This document shows positions 21,915-36,629 of a stretch of 64,000 bases of DNA, piece after piece. Numbering within the stretch: position 1 is the stretch's first letter; each line of letters opens with the position of its first letter. The DNA comes from Chlamydoabsidia padenii (Eukaryota > Mucoromycota > Mucoromycetes > Mucorales > Cunninghamellaceae): positions 231,471-295,470 of the forward strand of contig JAIWND010000032.1 in assembly GCA_025330725.1 (NCBI GenBank). The letters are read 5' to 3'. Under the pieces are notes generated by a model, which saw only the letters and a program-made list of their open reading frames with translations, did no database searches and had not been told where the DNA came from. The position numbers and the translations under genes were made by a program.

Positions 21915-24279
21915 AATTTATTCTATAGCTAATAGCATCACAGATTGCCATCAATCCTGTACCCTTCCGGTGCCGAACAGCAAATGCCTATGAACCTAGA
22001 AACGTCTTGTGGAAGAATATTCACATCAGTGGGAAACAACGTGTAATCCGTGATATCCTGGTATGGAGTTTCACCATTGCTTTGGTGGTATTCTGGACCG
22101 TGCCCATCACATTTATCTCCTCATTCACAAGTATCGAAGCCATCATCAAAGTGGCTCCCGGGGTTGGTGACTTTATTAATGGAAATGCCTTTTTACAAAA
22201 CATTGTCCAAGGACTGGTGCCGACTGTTTTGGTCAATATATTTATGGGTGTCTTGCCTCTTATACTGGATTGTAAGACTTTTAAAAAAACATTGGTGATA
22301 TATTTAGGAAATGGATTGATACTAACTCTTTATCTTGATTGTTAGATCTGGGTGTCCTTCAAGGGTTACGATCTCGTAGTGCTGTCTCTGAATCCACACT
22401 TAGCAAGTAATGTATACAACATGTATGTAACTATTGTCTACCAAGTCACTCATTGATCTTTATTATTTTTTTTATTCTTAACTTGTGTAGATACTTCTTC
22501 TTCCTCATATTCAACGTGCTCCTGGTGTTTACACTTGTATCGACGGCCATCAATACTATTGTCATTGTCATCCAGCAACCCACTGAAATAGCGCGGATAC
22601 TGGCCACTAGTCTTCCAAAGGTAAGTGGAAAATCAATCTATACATATCATGACTAATCTACTTCTTTGCTTTAGGTGTCCCCTTTTTTTATCAACTATAC
22701 AATATTGCATGGGATACTATTGTAAGTCCGATTGTCAATGCAACTTGCTTCTTTTAAGTATTAATCTTTTCCTCTTGTTCTAGAATGCCATTAAAACTAC
22801 TGTTGCTTGGATCCCTTATTGTGCGTGGCTTCTCCATCTATGTCCTTGCCAAAACTCCTCGGGAACATGGTAGTGCGCGGAGTCCAGGGGCATTTAATTA
22901 CGGTACTGGGTATGCTGATCCTTTGCTGATCTTCATTATTGTGCTTGAATATTCAACCATCTCTCCAATCATATTGGTTTTTGGTGCGCTCTATTTTGCT
23001 ATTACTTATATTGTATACAAGTACCAATTCCTATATGGTAAGTCAAAAAGAAAGAATATGGAATGAATCAAACTAACCCATCTCAATTATCTCCCTAGTG
23101 TATTTTAGACCTTACGAAGCGGCAGGGCAGCTATGGACAATGGTGTTTCCTCGGGTGATTACTGGGATGATTCTTTTCCAATTAACTATGCTGGGCTTAT
23201 TCTTTCTCAAGGATTCATTTGTGCTTGGTGCTCTCTGTATACCTTTGGTTGTGTTGACTCTTATATTCAAATTCACAATTGATGCTGGTTACGCCCGAAA
23301 TAGTTTACACCTACCAATGCAACTTTTAAGGGAACAAGAAAAGAAGCTCAAATCAATCTCTGACACAATAGAAAAGGACGACAACCCAGCAACAATGACA
23401 GCATCGCCACCCTCAAATGAAGAAAAGACAACCATCGCCAGGGCTCGATGGACTAGCGCTCTCAAGTCTGTGAAAAACAACACACGCAACAGATTCGATC
23501 GACCAGCCCATCAACATCATCAACATGTCCCATTACCTTTGCGATCGGAACACCGTAAACGACATATGATTTTGGATGAAGACAATTACAAAGCTATACC
23601 AGACAACAAGACAGATTATCGACAACCACCTATGCTTTTAAACCCTGGGGTTCTTGACACGGGCTTGAAATGGTATGGCAATCCTTATCTAGTGGGTGAA
23701 CTACCACAACTCTGGCTTCCTGTCCAACGAAAAACTCTAGATCCAGTACCCACACGTCCACCCATCGTGACAATTGGTCGGAATACTAGTGGTGACAGTC
23801 GAGAAGAATATCAACAGCCATCATCAACAACGGCAATGGACATTGCACAGGTGGTACGACTATTGGAAGAATCACAAAAGGCTGGCAAGGAATTGAACCA
23901 GGTATATGTGCATGATCATCAACAGCAACAACAACAGCAACTACATAGTACATCATTCTTTGGTCGTCTTTTTGGTGGTATATACTCACACAAGGATGGC
24001 ACTCAACAACAACACGATAAAGAACATGACGACAGTAGCGATGACAGTAGCGATGATAGTGACAGCGACGATGACAGCGACGATGACAACAAACTGACTT
24101 CGGCGTTCCATCGTATCTACTATCATCATCCTGAACGGCGACCTACTAGACATAGATTACATTCCACTTTTACTAATAGATTACATCCATCAGCCTCCTC
24201 CACTCCCTTATTACATTTACACAATAGAATCTCGTCACCATCACCATCATCATCACCACCACAAGATGAATTAGGATGA
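20331..24279 (+). CDS. CSC1/TMEM63-type osmosensitive cation channel (RSN1/PHM7 family)
   Basis: Nine exons (20331-20605, 20677-20821, 20893-21819, 21929-22271, 22346-22406, 22491-22620, 22675-22721, 22784-23037, 23099-24279) give 1120 aa. Seen: a Ser/Thr-rich extracellular N-terminus of about 75 residues, then a first TM helix and two more around residue 150 and 220. A large cytosolic loop with VCRSIIITGLPEEL (the PHM7 cytosolic domain) and GFVTFENMASA follows. Next is a block of about eight TM helices starting at VIRDILVWSFTIALVVF and containing FKGAY-like FRPYEAAGQLW. The cytosolic tail has a polyGln run and a Ser/Asp-only acidic stretch near residue 1030. Known: these are mechanosensitive/osmosensitive, calcium-permeable channels or lipid scramblases of the plasma membrane or ER. 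Intron 3 is almost entirely a 62-nt T-run. Confidence 0.93.
21850..21911 (+). repeat. 62-nt poly(T) tract in an intron
   Basis: An uninterrupted run of T, filling most of CSC1-like intron 3 between the donor GTAAGG and the acceptor CTATAG; the longest homopolymer in the window. Its exact length may be affected by assembly. Confidence 0.9.
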
Positions 24280-24465
24280 TTATTTACAACTGTGTTGTCG
24301 GTAATAAACCTTAACTTTTTTGCTCGGCTTTTCCGAGTTTGGTGATCATCTGATCCTCCCTTCCCCCTAAAAATAAAAATTTCAATTCCCTCCTTCTCTC
24401 TCTCTCTCTCTCTCTTTCGGTTACTTTTTTATTTTACTATCCCCCCTTTTTTTATTTACCACTAA

Positions 24466-27492
<3,027 letters not shown>

Positions 27493-28127
27493 TTATAGTG
27501 TCATTATTATAGTTAAAATTTATTTATATATCATACAAGCAATAAAATCAAACTTTTTTTTTTTTTTTAGTCTACGGTATAGTGTAAATGCATCATGACT
27601 AATCAATGTGATTTTATATATCTAACCATGTATTACTATTGACTAATTTGTGCCTTGGATGTAAATGCGAGCATGAAAAAAAAAGTGGATTTGATGTATA
27701 ATAAACTCCTTCAAGGACTTGATTAATAATGCATGATTTCGGCAAATTCAAATACCGACCCCAATAGGCGAAATCTCGTGGACCCCAGATTTGTCACAGG
27801 CTTACTCGGTATTCAGAAATTGAAACAATAATCACTAACCTCATTGCCTCTCTTTATCGTTAGCAAATGAATGGGGTAATGGTCTTTTTTTTTTATCGGA
27901 CTAGAAAGTAAGGTGATAGGGATTGAAACTGATGAGATCGGGGATTCAATGTCATGGACGCATGAAATTGTAATTGACACCCCGCGTCTGACAAAGACGC
28001 CATAGGCAGCCTGTTTTTTGTAATCTTGGCTAAAGATAGACTCATTCATTCCAATACTTTCGTCACCCATACCCGTATATAAAGAAGAGAGAAGGTCTCT
28101 TTCTTTCCATCAAAAAAAAAAAAAATC
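27493..28127. other. Intergenic region between the Yak1-like and thioredoxin-like genes
   Basis: Yak1 3' flank with a poly(A) signal near 27541 and a T-run. A motif variant ATTCAAATACCGACC lies near 27746-27760, and a small inverted sequence GGCGTCTTTGTC/GACAAAGACGCC-like lies near 27985-28002. A TATA-like element is near 28076. The minus ORF 27813-28070 is unsupported. Confidence 0.45.
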
Positions 28128-28581
28128 ATGGTGCAATTTATCCGAGTAACAATCCAAGACTTTGACACTAAAGTTGAAAAGGCATTACAAGACGAGCATA
28201 ACAAGGTCTTTGTGGTTTTCTTTGGTACTGAACTAGAAACGACTGGTCAATCATGGTGCCCTGATTGTGTGATTGCCGATCCTCTTATTCGCAAAGCCCT
28301 GGTAGACGTCACTGGTGCCGTCTTGATTGAAGCGCCTGTAGGGCTAAGAAATGAATGGAAAGGGAATACCAGCCATCCTTTTCGTGTCAAATACAACGTG
28401 CCTGCTTTACCCACACTTTATAAATGGTCAAAGGTAACCAAAAAAAAAAAAAAAAAAAAAAAAAAAGTCGATCCCACTCTATATTAATGATGCATGTTTT
28501 ATTTAGAATGGTCCAGGTGCACATCTTGTGGAAGAAGAGGCAGCCGATATCAACAAGTTAACCGCCTTTGTGCAAAACTAG
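28128..28581 (+). CDS. Thioredoxin-like protein, TXNDC17/TRP14 family
   Basis: Two exons (28128-28433, 28507-28581) give 126 aa. Seen: the family active site WCPDC within GQSWCPDCVIADPLI (about residues 43-50), the preceding VVFFGTE strand, the cis-proline region VPALPTLYKW and a final helix ADINKLTAFVQN. The WCPDC motif and extra loop distinguish this family from classical WCGPC thioredoxins. TRP14-type proteins are cytosolic oxidoreductases with narrow substrate choice (cystine, some phosphatases). The intron is dominated by a long A-run. The stop is only 67 bp from the stop of the convergent arginine-rich gene, so the two 3' UTRs probably overlap. Confidence 0.92.
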
Positions 28582-28648
28582 ACAATGACAATAAAAAGAC
28601 ACCTGTTTATTTTTCAAAAAAGAGAGAGAGAGAGAGAGACAAATTATT

Positions 28649-30166
28649 CTAAATATGGACTACTTTTTGATGACCCAAGTTTAGAGGAGCACCACCAGGA
28701 AGTCGAGCAGCCAGTTCAGCTTGTACGATTTCCTCCATACCCGTTTCCTTCCATTGTTTCTGTACCAATTCCAATTGATGTTCCAATTTACTTGTTTCCC
28801 AATTTGCCAATTCCAAATCGAATCGACCTTTTCGTACCGCTGCCAGGCATTTTGTTTCCTCGTCCATTACTTTTCGTTCATCAGCATGGTGTCGTTCCAT
28901 CTATGCAAGAAAAGAAAAAAAGAAGTGTTAATTATGATACCATTGTCATCTATTACCCTGACTGACCTCTTTTTCTTGTTCTGCTGCCCAATTAGGACGT
29001 TGACGAAGAGGTGGCGTTGCTTGATAATGATGATTGTAATGTGGTGAGCTGTAATGTGGTGCAGAAGGTGTAGTTGGTCTTGAGGAGATACTGTGTCGAG
29101 AAGGACCTTGAGGAATATAACTTGATGATGGTGTTGATGAGTAATGGCCGAAATAACCACCGCTTGATGGTATGACGAGAGATGGTGAAGAGGCTGCAAC
29201 AGGCCCAGTTGGATAGGCAGCAGGTGCTGAAGGTGGTGGAGTGGATCGGAGAGAAGGTCGAGCTGGTGTAGAAGGACGAAACACTGGAGGTGGAGTTGGT
29301 GATGAAGGTGTAGATGATGTGACTGGATCTAATTTTGATGTACTAGATGGGCCATAAGGTTGTTGGTAATGTTGTGAAGGTGCCAAAGGTGGAATAGATG
29401 TTGGTGATGATGGTGCCGATGATAGATTTGTTGTTGTGGTTGTGGTTGTTGTTGTTGCTGTTGCTTTAGTGGTATGATCGTATAAAGGTGGTTCCCTATT
29501 TGGTCGATCCGAACAAGTAGGATGTATGCTTGATGATTGGACTACTTGACCAGAAGGTGGAAGTGGAGATGGTACATAAGAAGACCCACCACCACCATAG
29601 GATCGACGATAACCTGGATGTTGTGATGAAGAAGAGGAGGAGGAAGTGCTGCCACGATGATGGTGATGATAATAACCTGAAGATGAATATAATGGATAAG
29701 GATTACCCGAGCCAGAATAGGATGGACGTTGGTCATAAGAGTCCCGCCGATAATCACCAGGTGAAGGTGACCGTCTGGAGGGATAAGAAGAATAGGAGTT
29801 TCGTGGTGGCGGTCCATAATAATTATTGTAAGACGGTCGACGAGGAGGTGAGCGTGATCTTGGAGGAGGTGAACCACGAGAGGGAGGATAATAACCTCTG
29901 GCATCCGAATAACCACCATATCGACCATCACCACTGCTACCACGACCCATCATACTGTTTCCACTGGCTGTGTTGTTCCCACCACTGGAAGAAGGTGGAC
30001 GAGATGGTGATCGTGAAGAATATCGACTGCTAGGGTACATGCGTCGGTCATCCCTGTTGTAATCCCTATCTGATCGATAATTTTCGCTAGGTCTGTATGT
30101 ATCGGAGCGAGGTCGATCATAATATCCCCTGTATCGTTCGTCGTATCCTCTTGAATATCTATCCAT
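28649..30166 (-). CDS. Arginine/serine/tyrosine/proline-rich low-complexity protein with C-terminal helix
   Basis: Two exons (30166-28967, 28900-28649) give 483 aa. The N-terminal 120 residues are RGYDERYRGYYDRPRSD-like, rich in Arg, Tyr, Asp and Ser with RSPSRP and RSPPRR dipeptides, like RNA-binding or splicing-associated proteins. The middle is Ser/Pro/Thr-rich with a poly-Thr run encoded by ACC/ACA repeats. The C-terminus (about 395-483) is charged and helical (LELANWETSKLEHQLELVQK), possibly a coiled coil. No RRM, KH or other fold is recognised. A role in RNA metabolism or phase-separated bodies is only an inference from composition. The intron donor is GTCAGT rather than GTAAGT. Confidence 0.75.
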
Positions 30167-30332
30167 GGTGTGATTGTAAAGTAAATGAAGAAAGAAGAAA
30201 AAAAAAAAAAAAAAAAAAAAAGAAAAATTCGCTTTTTATCAGAATGACCCTCGGCGGTCACGGCTGGGAATTCAATTCCCGATGTCCTCTTTTTCCACTT
30301 CTTTTTTTATTCTTTCCTTCCAATAGACTTTG

Positions 30333-31255
30333 TCAATCATCAAAAGAGAAGTACTGATCAAAGCCAGTCATATCATTACAGTAATCTGAGTATAAGGGTA
30401 GATGGGATGTATTAAAAGGGGAGATGAGGGGATTGAAGGTTTCGCCTTGAGTGCAGAAGAAAAAATCGGGATGTGAAATATCGTCGGGTGTTAAAGTGTT
30501 ATGATTTTCATGAGAACCTGGTGTCCAAAAGAAGGGTACGGGGTTTGACATATCGTCGGGTATGGAAGCATGATTATCTTGAAAGTCTAGCCAGTAGGTG
30601 CTTTGATCATTTTGCGTCCAAAAGGAGGAGTCGGGCGTTAAACTATCGTCGGGTGTTAAAGCTGGTGATGAGTTGATTTTGCCAGTATCCTGAAAATCTA
30701 GCCAGTAGGTCGCAGATAATGTGGGTGATAATGAAGATGAGGGTGGTGAAATATGTCTGTTTTCGCTTTGGTAATCTTCAGGTACAGTGATATCCATCGG
30801 CATAAATGTAGTATCGCGTCCAATAAAAGGCGGCACATCTTTATTAACTCTTTTATTCCGGCCACTAGGATGAGCCAAGATTTGAATAAATTCCTTTTCG
30901 GCACCTTTGGCCAGCTTCCAATAACCTCCCTTTTTGGCCGGTAGTCGAACAAACTGTTTCTTTTTGAGTGACAAGTTATGTCGAATTGAATTCTGAAGGA
31001 AAAGAGAGTCAGTCGGGATTTGAAAAAACAAAAACAACAAACAACAAACTTTACCTGCCATCCTGATATGCCTATCACGTAGTAAGGATAAGTGTGAGAA
31101 ATCCAACTATAGATTTCCTTTAGTTTGAGTTGACCGTGTTCACTGGATAAAAGAGCATGAGCAATCAGAGCCGCGTAAGAGTAGGGTGGTTTATCTCGAG
31201 CATGTCTAGGTTTCCACCAAGGTGTCAGGTTTTGTCGTAAAGTCGGGCAGACCAT
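30333..31255 (-). CDS. Forkhead (winged-helix) transcription factor with tandem-repeat tail
   Basis: Two exons (31255-31055, 30992-30333) give 286 aa. Seen: a forkhead domain near the N-terminus (about residues 19-115), starting KPPYSYAALIAHALLSS, with the wing-helix core WQNSIRHNLSLKKKQFVRL and GGYWKLA; the intron splits GWQ from NSIRHN. Forkhead proteins bind RYAAAYA-like DNA; fungal members control mitosis-related or developmental genes. The tail is unusual. It has two units starting TYWLDFQD and three PDD-containing segments ending FFWT, FFCT or SFWT, about 35 aa apart, also visible as repeated DNA at about 30440-30720. It ends in an acidic/aromatic GFDQYFSFDD. No FHA domain is seen. The intron holds a motif copy (GTCGGGATTTGAAAA). 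Confidence 0.93.
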
Positions 31256-31656
31256 CTCGTGTAACGTCTTGAATAGGCAATTGAAAAAGGGGGTGGATTG
31301 GTGTTTTATCTTTTGAAAACGAAAAAAAAAAAAAATGATAAAGTGAAAGAGAGAGGAAGAGAGAGAAGAAAAAGAGACAGGGCTTTATGCTTGTTGGTAT
31401 AATCTATCGATCTGAGCAACTCCTCTTTTTTTTTTTACATACATAGAAATTCATGTGTTGATAGCGATCAGCAACGTGATCAAGTTTTTTCGGTGGGTAT
31501 CCCGTGATTTATACATAGTGATACACAAAAAAAGTTTTTATTTGACAAGTACAAACATCAACAGCTATTTACTACTATTACTATTACTACTATTATCCAT
31601 ATATATATATATATAGAAAGAGAGAGAGAGAGAGAGAGTCCATCTTGATAGTTTGT
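31256..31656. other. Intergenic region between the PX-associated gene 3' end and the forkhead gene promoter
   Basis: Holds the forkhead (-) promoter with A- and T-runs, and a (TA)n/(GA)n tract at about 31600-31638 in the 3' flank of the PX-associated gene. No gene seen. Confidence 0.5.
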
Positions 31657-34443
31657 TCAAGATCGATTCATCATATAAGCAACTTGATCAGTGAATAGAG
31701 GTACCAGTTCAGGAAGCACCGTCAAAGTAGGGGGTTGCAACAAAATTTCATGGGCCAGGAATCCATTGCTACCATCACTTTTCTTGAAAGCGTCTTGATC
31801 GTTTTCATCATCATCGTCGTCATCGTCGTCGTCGTCTTCCATATCCAAATCAGCCATATCTTGAAGTAAAGGGGCCAGTGCGCTTCCAGAAGCAGGGAGG
31901 AAATCCAGGATATCTTGTGTCGCCTGAGATTCATTACCCGCCTCCATCGTCTGCATCAACTTGGCCTTGCGCCTCGCCACATGGAGTTCCTTCAATTGTT
32001 GATTATAGTCACACACTTGATTGATTTCCTTTTCGAGCACCGAGTATTGATCCTTTGATACCGTGGTAGACGCTTCAACAAGACTTGACATGTTCAAACT
32101 GCCATGCTGATCACCGAATCCATTAAGAGCAAAGCTGGAGACACGATCGACATATCGCAAGAGATCATCAAACAAGTGGGTTTTATCTTGGGCATGGACG
32201 TCATGCACAAACCGGTAGAATTTCTGTTCGTGTCGTTGTACAAGATCCACAAAAGGTTGGGCTGTGTTGCTGACATTCCCCACATCCAAACTATCCAAGA
32301 GCTTGATCAGGTCGTCCAAAAAGGCGCACAGATCATTAATGGATTCCGAGATATTTGCTGATTTGTATACTTGAGCCAAGGGTTGGTAGAATATGGCAAA
32401 GAGTTCCTTGATGAGTTCACCGGTGACACCTTGGAAGACGAGCGCCATCATAAGATCTTGTTCCCGTTGACGACCATACAGTTTCCAGAGACTATTAAGG
32501 AGTTGTACCAGTTGCCTGCTTTCTTTACTTTGGTCCACCAAGGCCACTCGTTTGATTTGATCGGCAGTAAGAGGAGGAGCAATGTCGGGATTTTGTAACA
32601 CGGCGATCGTTTCAGTAATAGGTGTATCTTCTATATATATATATATATATAAATAAAAAAAACAAGTTAGTCTTCTCCCCCATTACCGCATTTTCATTGA
32701 CTTACTTCCTAGTTGGACACCTTCAGGAAGTGGTGTTTCCGTCGCATTTCGGATCTTGTCACATAAGCTTTGGTCACCAATTTGCTTTTCCAGGTCTGTG
32801 ATGTTCTTTTGTAGTTCCTTGGCTTGGTCATGCATGTTCACCAGAATGATTCTATCAAGATAGTAAAAAGTTAGTCATCCAACCTATTAATTTACATGAT
32901 ATCAGTTTACTTACCTTTGGAATAAACTACGTCCACCAAAAGGTTGAGCCAAAAACAGATCCAAAACCCCTTTGACCATAATAAAAGGATTGGATACCTT
33001 GAGGATTTGAGCAATAGCACGATAAGGCATCAAAGAATGAGTTCGTTTCAAATTGGCGGTGTTTTCAATGGCACGATCGGATGTCAAGAATTGAGTATGA
33101 AGCACAAAGGCAAAACTAAAAATGTACAAACAAAAAGAGTCATGTGTAAGTATAAAAGATCATTGTTACGTATTTGCTAGTCCAACTTACTTTATTCTTC
33201 CCCATTCAAATGCTTTTCGGAGAGAGTCGGGCAAATCTTGAATATTATCAGTAGCCTTGATCACATCAAAGATTTCCAACAGACCACCAGGACGCACCAC
33301 TTGTTGTTTTAACATGGCCAAGAGATCATTGAGTTGGTCCATTTGAGCATCCACCTTTTCCCTGAATCGTTTTTCTTCTTCCACTCGAATTTGATCCATG
33401 GCCAAACGACGATCGATATCTTGTTGTTCCTTTTCATTGGGCTTGATTGGGTTGGCGGTTAAAAACTTTTCAAAGATATCACTCTTGGCAAGTCGTGATT
33501 GACTGGCGATTTGGTGTAAAAAAACCCGGAGTAAGATACGATCCTTTTCACGATACAAAGTGCTTGTTGTTGCTGGTCTTGATGACTTTGGTGATTTGAG
33601 TAGTGAGGAGGCCGAAGAGGAGAAGGAGGATCGTTTTTCAGGTTCATTGTTGTTGTCGTCATCCGGTTGATTGTCTTGATGAGAAGAAGCATAAGAAGAA
33701 TCCCGAGCTTTACCAGGTACAGAAGGGATTTCAAGTGTAGGGAAGGCCACTTGAAGATCATCATGTAATTGGCGGAAATCACCATGACGACGAGCCACCA
33801 CCACATGAGCGTCATCCTTCACCATCGTACGCACCAAGAATTCAGCATGAACCTTTTCCCGCAACGTCCGTTTTTCCACCATATCCCGGACCCCGACCAC
33901 ATTGATATCCAATCCTTGACCAATCCATTTCAAATAGGCCTCGTCGTTTTCATACATGGTGAGTTTGGATTCCGCTTCCTTGGACAAGTCAGTTTCTGCT
34001 GGTAAACCTGGTTGTTGCTGTTCTTGTTGTTCTTGTAATTGTTGCATATCCTTGAGATAGTCTTGGTCTTGTTCTGTCTTGATGGCCGCACATAAAGCAA
34101 TCACAAACATCTTTTCCATCTTGTAGAGGAGGATACGTCGTTGAGAGGCAGACTTGTTCTTGGGCACATGGGTATCAAGCTTGAGTTTACGGAATTCGTC
34201 CAGGAAGGTTTGACACTTTGTCCAAAACTCGGCATGAGCATCATTGCCTTCTTTTTTCAATAAAGGAAAGTCCACCACAAAGGTCTGGAAGAGGTAGCGC
34301 AAAAACGGATATTGTGTCGAGTCGTTGCTGGCAAACAATTCAGAGAGATTGGGAGTCTTCTTTAGGCCATCCAATTCCTTTTGTAATTGAAGAGTCACCA
34401 GTTCCTTCTTCAAATAGTGAGCTTGAGTTGGTGTTAGATTCAT
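31657..34443 (-). CDS. PX-domain protein of the fungal PX-associated (PXB/DUF3818) family, YPR097W-like
   Basis: Four exons (34443-33191, 33115-32915, 32851-32706, 32630-31657) give 857 aa. Seen: an N-terminal helical region starting MNLTPTQAHYLKKELVTL, the PX-associated domain (about 1-150). A PX domain follows (about 195-330) with VVVARRHGDFRQLHDDLQVA and a low-complexity insertion before the final helices. A long helical region with PYRAIAQILKVSNPFIMVK and LFLAQPFGGRSLFQR comes next. The poly-Asp stretch is near residue 795. This order is that of the yeast phosphoinositide-binding protein YPR097W. A further-upstream in-frame start at 34515 is only a poly-Phe product of an A-run and was not used. 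The role is membrane-lipid binding by inference; details are unknown. Confidence 0.85.
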
Positions 34444-34645
34444 AAGTAAAAAAAAAAAAAAAAAAAAAAGAGCGAAGAGAGAGAGAGTGGGAAATATGAA
34501 AAGACTTGGTTTCATTTTATTTCGAAGCGGAGTTTATAAATACATTACTGAGCAGGATGATGGGGGGGGGATTGTAAAAATGTACAGGATTATATATATC
34601 TAACTATTCTAACTATTAAAAAGACTATCAACTAAAAAGTATTAA

Positions 34646-36377
34646 CTATAAAACAAGCCATTTGTGATCCAATATAGTCTTCGCACTGGCCCGCTTGTTC
34701 ATATCCACTTCCAACATGGGAGATAAAAAGTCGCTGATACTGTCGGCTTGTTCGGGTGGCATAAAGTAGGTGTCGTGTAATACATCGCGTAATCGGCGAT
34801 GCCGCAAGGTCTTGGCATGTCGGAGTTCACCTTTTTGTGTGAAGAACTCCCGCGAATAATCACCACCAATGATAAGACTTCTTGGAAGGACACGCATTAA
34901 TTCAATGATCTTTGCCAAATGATCTACAAAAAAAAAAAAAAAAGAAAGAAGAATTGAGTTTTATTGATCGATTTCTCCTTTTCCCCCTCCCTCCTTTTTG
35001 TTTTGTTTCGTATTTACCATCGTCTTTCCCATATTTCGTATCAGCCCGAGGATCGAATAGATAGTCGCCAGTCAAGAGTTCAAATACCAAACAACCCAAA
35101 CTCCAAATATCAGCACGATCATTCCAAGCCATACCAATGATCACCTCGGGACTTCTATATTGTCTTGTTTGAATAACATGCTTAAAGTGTCCATCCACTC
35201 TACATGCATTTCCCAGATCCACAATCTTGACAGTAATTCGATCATGCCAGGAATCATCATTATCGTCACCAGTATCATTCATTAATGCCGTGCAATCCAG
35301 TGCTGATGATCGAATAATCGTAGGTAAACAAGTTGAATCGAGTTGATCTTGTTGTTGTTGTTGTGGTATACCCAATGATAATGATGACAAGGTGGATTGA
35401 ATTTGTTTAATGTCGTTACTATATATAAACATCTAATCGTTTAGTACACATCATCATCACCCAAATCACTATCTTCTTTTTTATTACCTTTTCTGTTTCC
35501 CTGTGAGTGGTGGATCCTCCGTACGTTTCTGTTGTCGTTTCATTTTCCGTTTAATATAGCGTCGATCATCATTTGGTGTGACAGGTGTTGTTGCCGGTGA
35601 ATCCAAGAGCAAAGTAGAGGAAGAAGATAGTCGTCGAGGTTGTTTCTGTTTTGCCAAGTAATCTTCCACATTAGGAATACAAATCAGGATATTTTCAGGC
35701 TTGATATCAGTATGGACAATACCACAAGTATCATGTAAAAAGGCCAGACCATCCAGGATTTGTCGAGTGATTCGTTTGACCATGTTAAGAGGAAGACCAC
35801 GATAATTGAAGCGTTTCATCAAGGACAATAGACTTTCCCCTAAGACTTCAAAGACCATGCACACGTGCTTTCCACCACCACCTGCATCATGCCAAAAGTG
35901 ATGTAATAACTGTGCTACATGTTGATGGCTACCGTTATTCGCTGATCTCTGGGCTTGTTCCAATAGTTCGATTTCTTCTAATGCACTTTTACAAAAGTGA
36001 GGATCTGACTTTACTATTTTAAGTGCTACATGTCGCTTCATTCTATCACATGTACAGAAAGTAAAAAAGTTAGTTGGTATTTTTTTCAATGTTCATTCAA
36101 CTTACTTGGTATCCATTGCAAGCCATACAGTAGAGAAATATCCCCAACCCATTTTAGCTTCAATCACATATCGACCATCATGGAAGGTATCACCAACTTG
36201 TACCCTATGATAACCACCTCGTTTATAGTCATTGATATCTTCTTCATCCGAGAGTGGTCCATTCGATTCTATCGTTCCATCTTGACCGGGATCGCCGTTA
36301 CTGTATTTGTTGATGATAAGTGTCGGTGAGGTATGGGTACTGGTGGCTGGAGTTGTATATACATATAAACTATGCAT
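34646..36377 (-). CDS. SR-protein-specific kinase (SRPK/Sky1 family)
   Basis: Four exons (36377-36106, 36042-35488, 35418-35018, 34923-34646) give 501 aa. Seen: the SRPK entry sequence GGYHRVQVGDTFHDGRYVIE, then KMGWGYFSTVWLA, the lysine in RHVALKIVKS, and the catalytic loop IVHTDIKPENILI. A large Ser/Lys/Arg-rich spacer (about 225-330) follows. The second kinase half has KIVDLGNACRVDGHF (DLG instead of DFG), IQTRQYRSPEVIIG and ADIWSLGC. A split kinase domain with DLGNAC and QTRQYR is diagnostic of SRPKs. They phosphorylate RS dipeptides of splicing and mRNA-export factors. The arginine-rich RS-containing protein at 28.6-30.2 kb is a plausible kind of substrate, but this is speculation. Confidence 0.95.
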
Positions 36378-36629
36378 GTGGTTAAAAAGATGATGGAGAA
36401 GAGAGAAGAAGAAAGAAGAAGGCTGAGATGTAAAAAAAAAAAAAAAAAAAAAAAAGAAGAGTGTTCATTTTTAAATCAAAGCCTTATTTACAAATTCTCC
36501 TTTTTAAATTTAAATTCCGCATGTTAAAAAAAAAATCCCCCTGAGAGACAGTTGACAAGACAAAGTTTATTTATTGAATGTATGATAATAATAATAAGGG
36601 AATAGGGGTAGAGAAAAAATGACTACTAT

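Noticed and set aside
30245..30292. tRNA-like 3' half (GGGAATTCAATTCCC followed by T-run)
   Set aside because: The T-loop register is off by one, no acceptor stem or A-box is found upstream; it is better read as a chance palindrome near the arginine-rich gene start.
32580..32600. Motif-like TGTCGGGATTTTGTAA within the PX-associated coding exon
   Set aside because: Lacks the TTTGAA/TTTAAA half; counted as coding background.
34444..34515. Upstream in-frame start for the PX-associated protein
   Set aside because: It would add a poly-Phe segment produced by an A-run; the ATG at 34443 starts the conserved domain.
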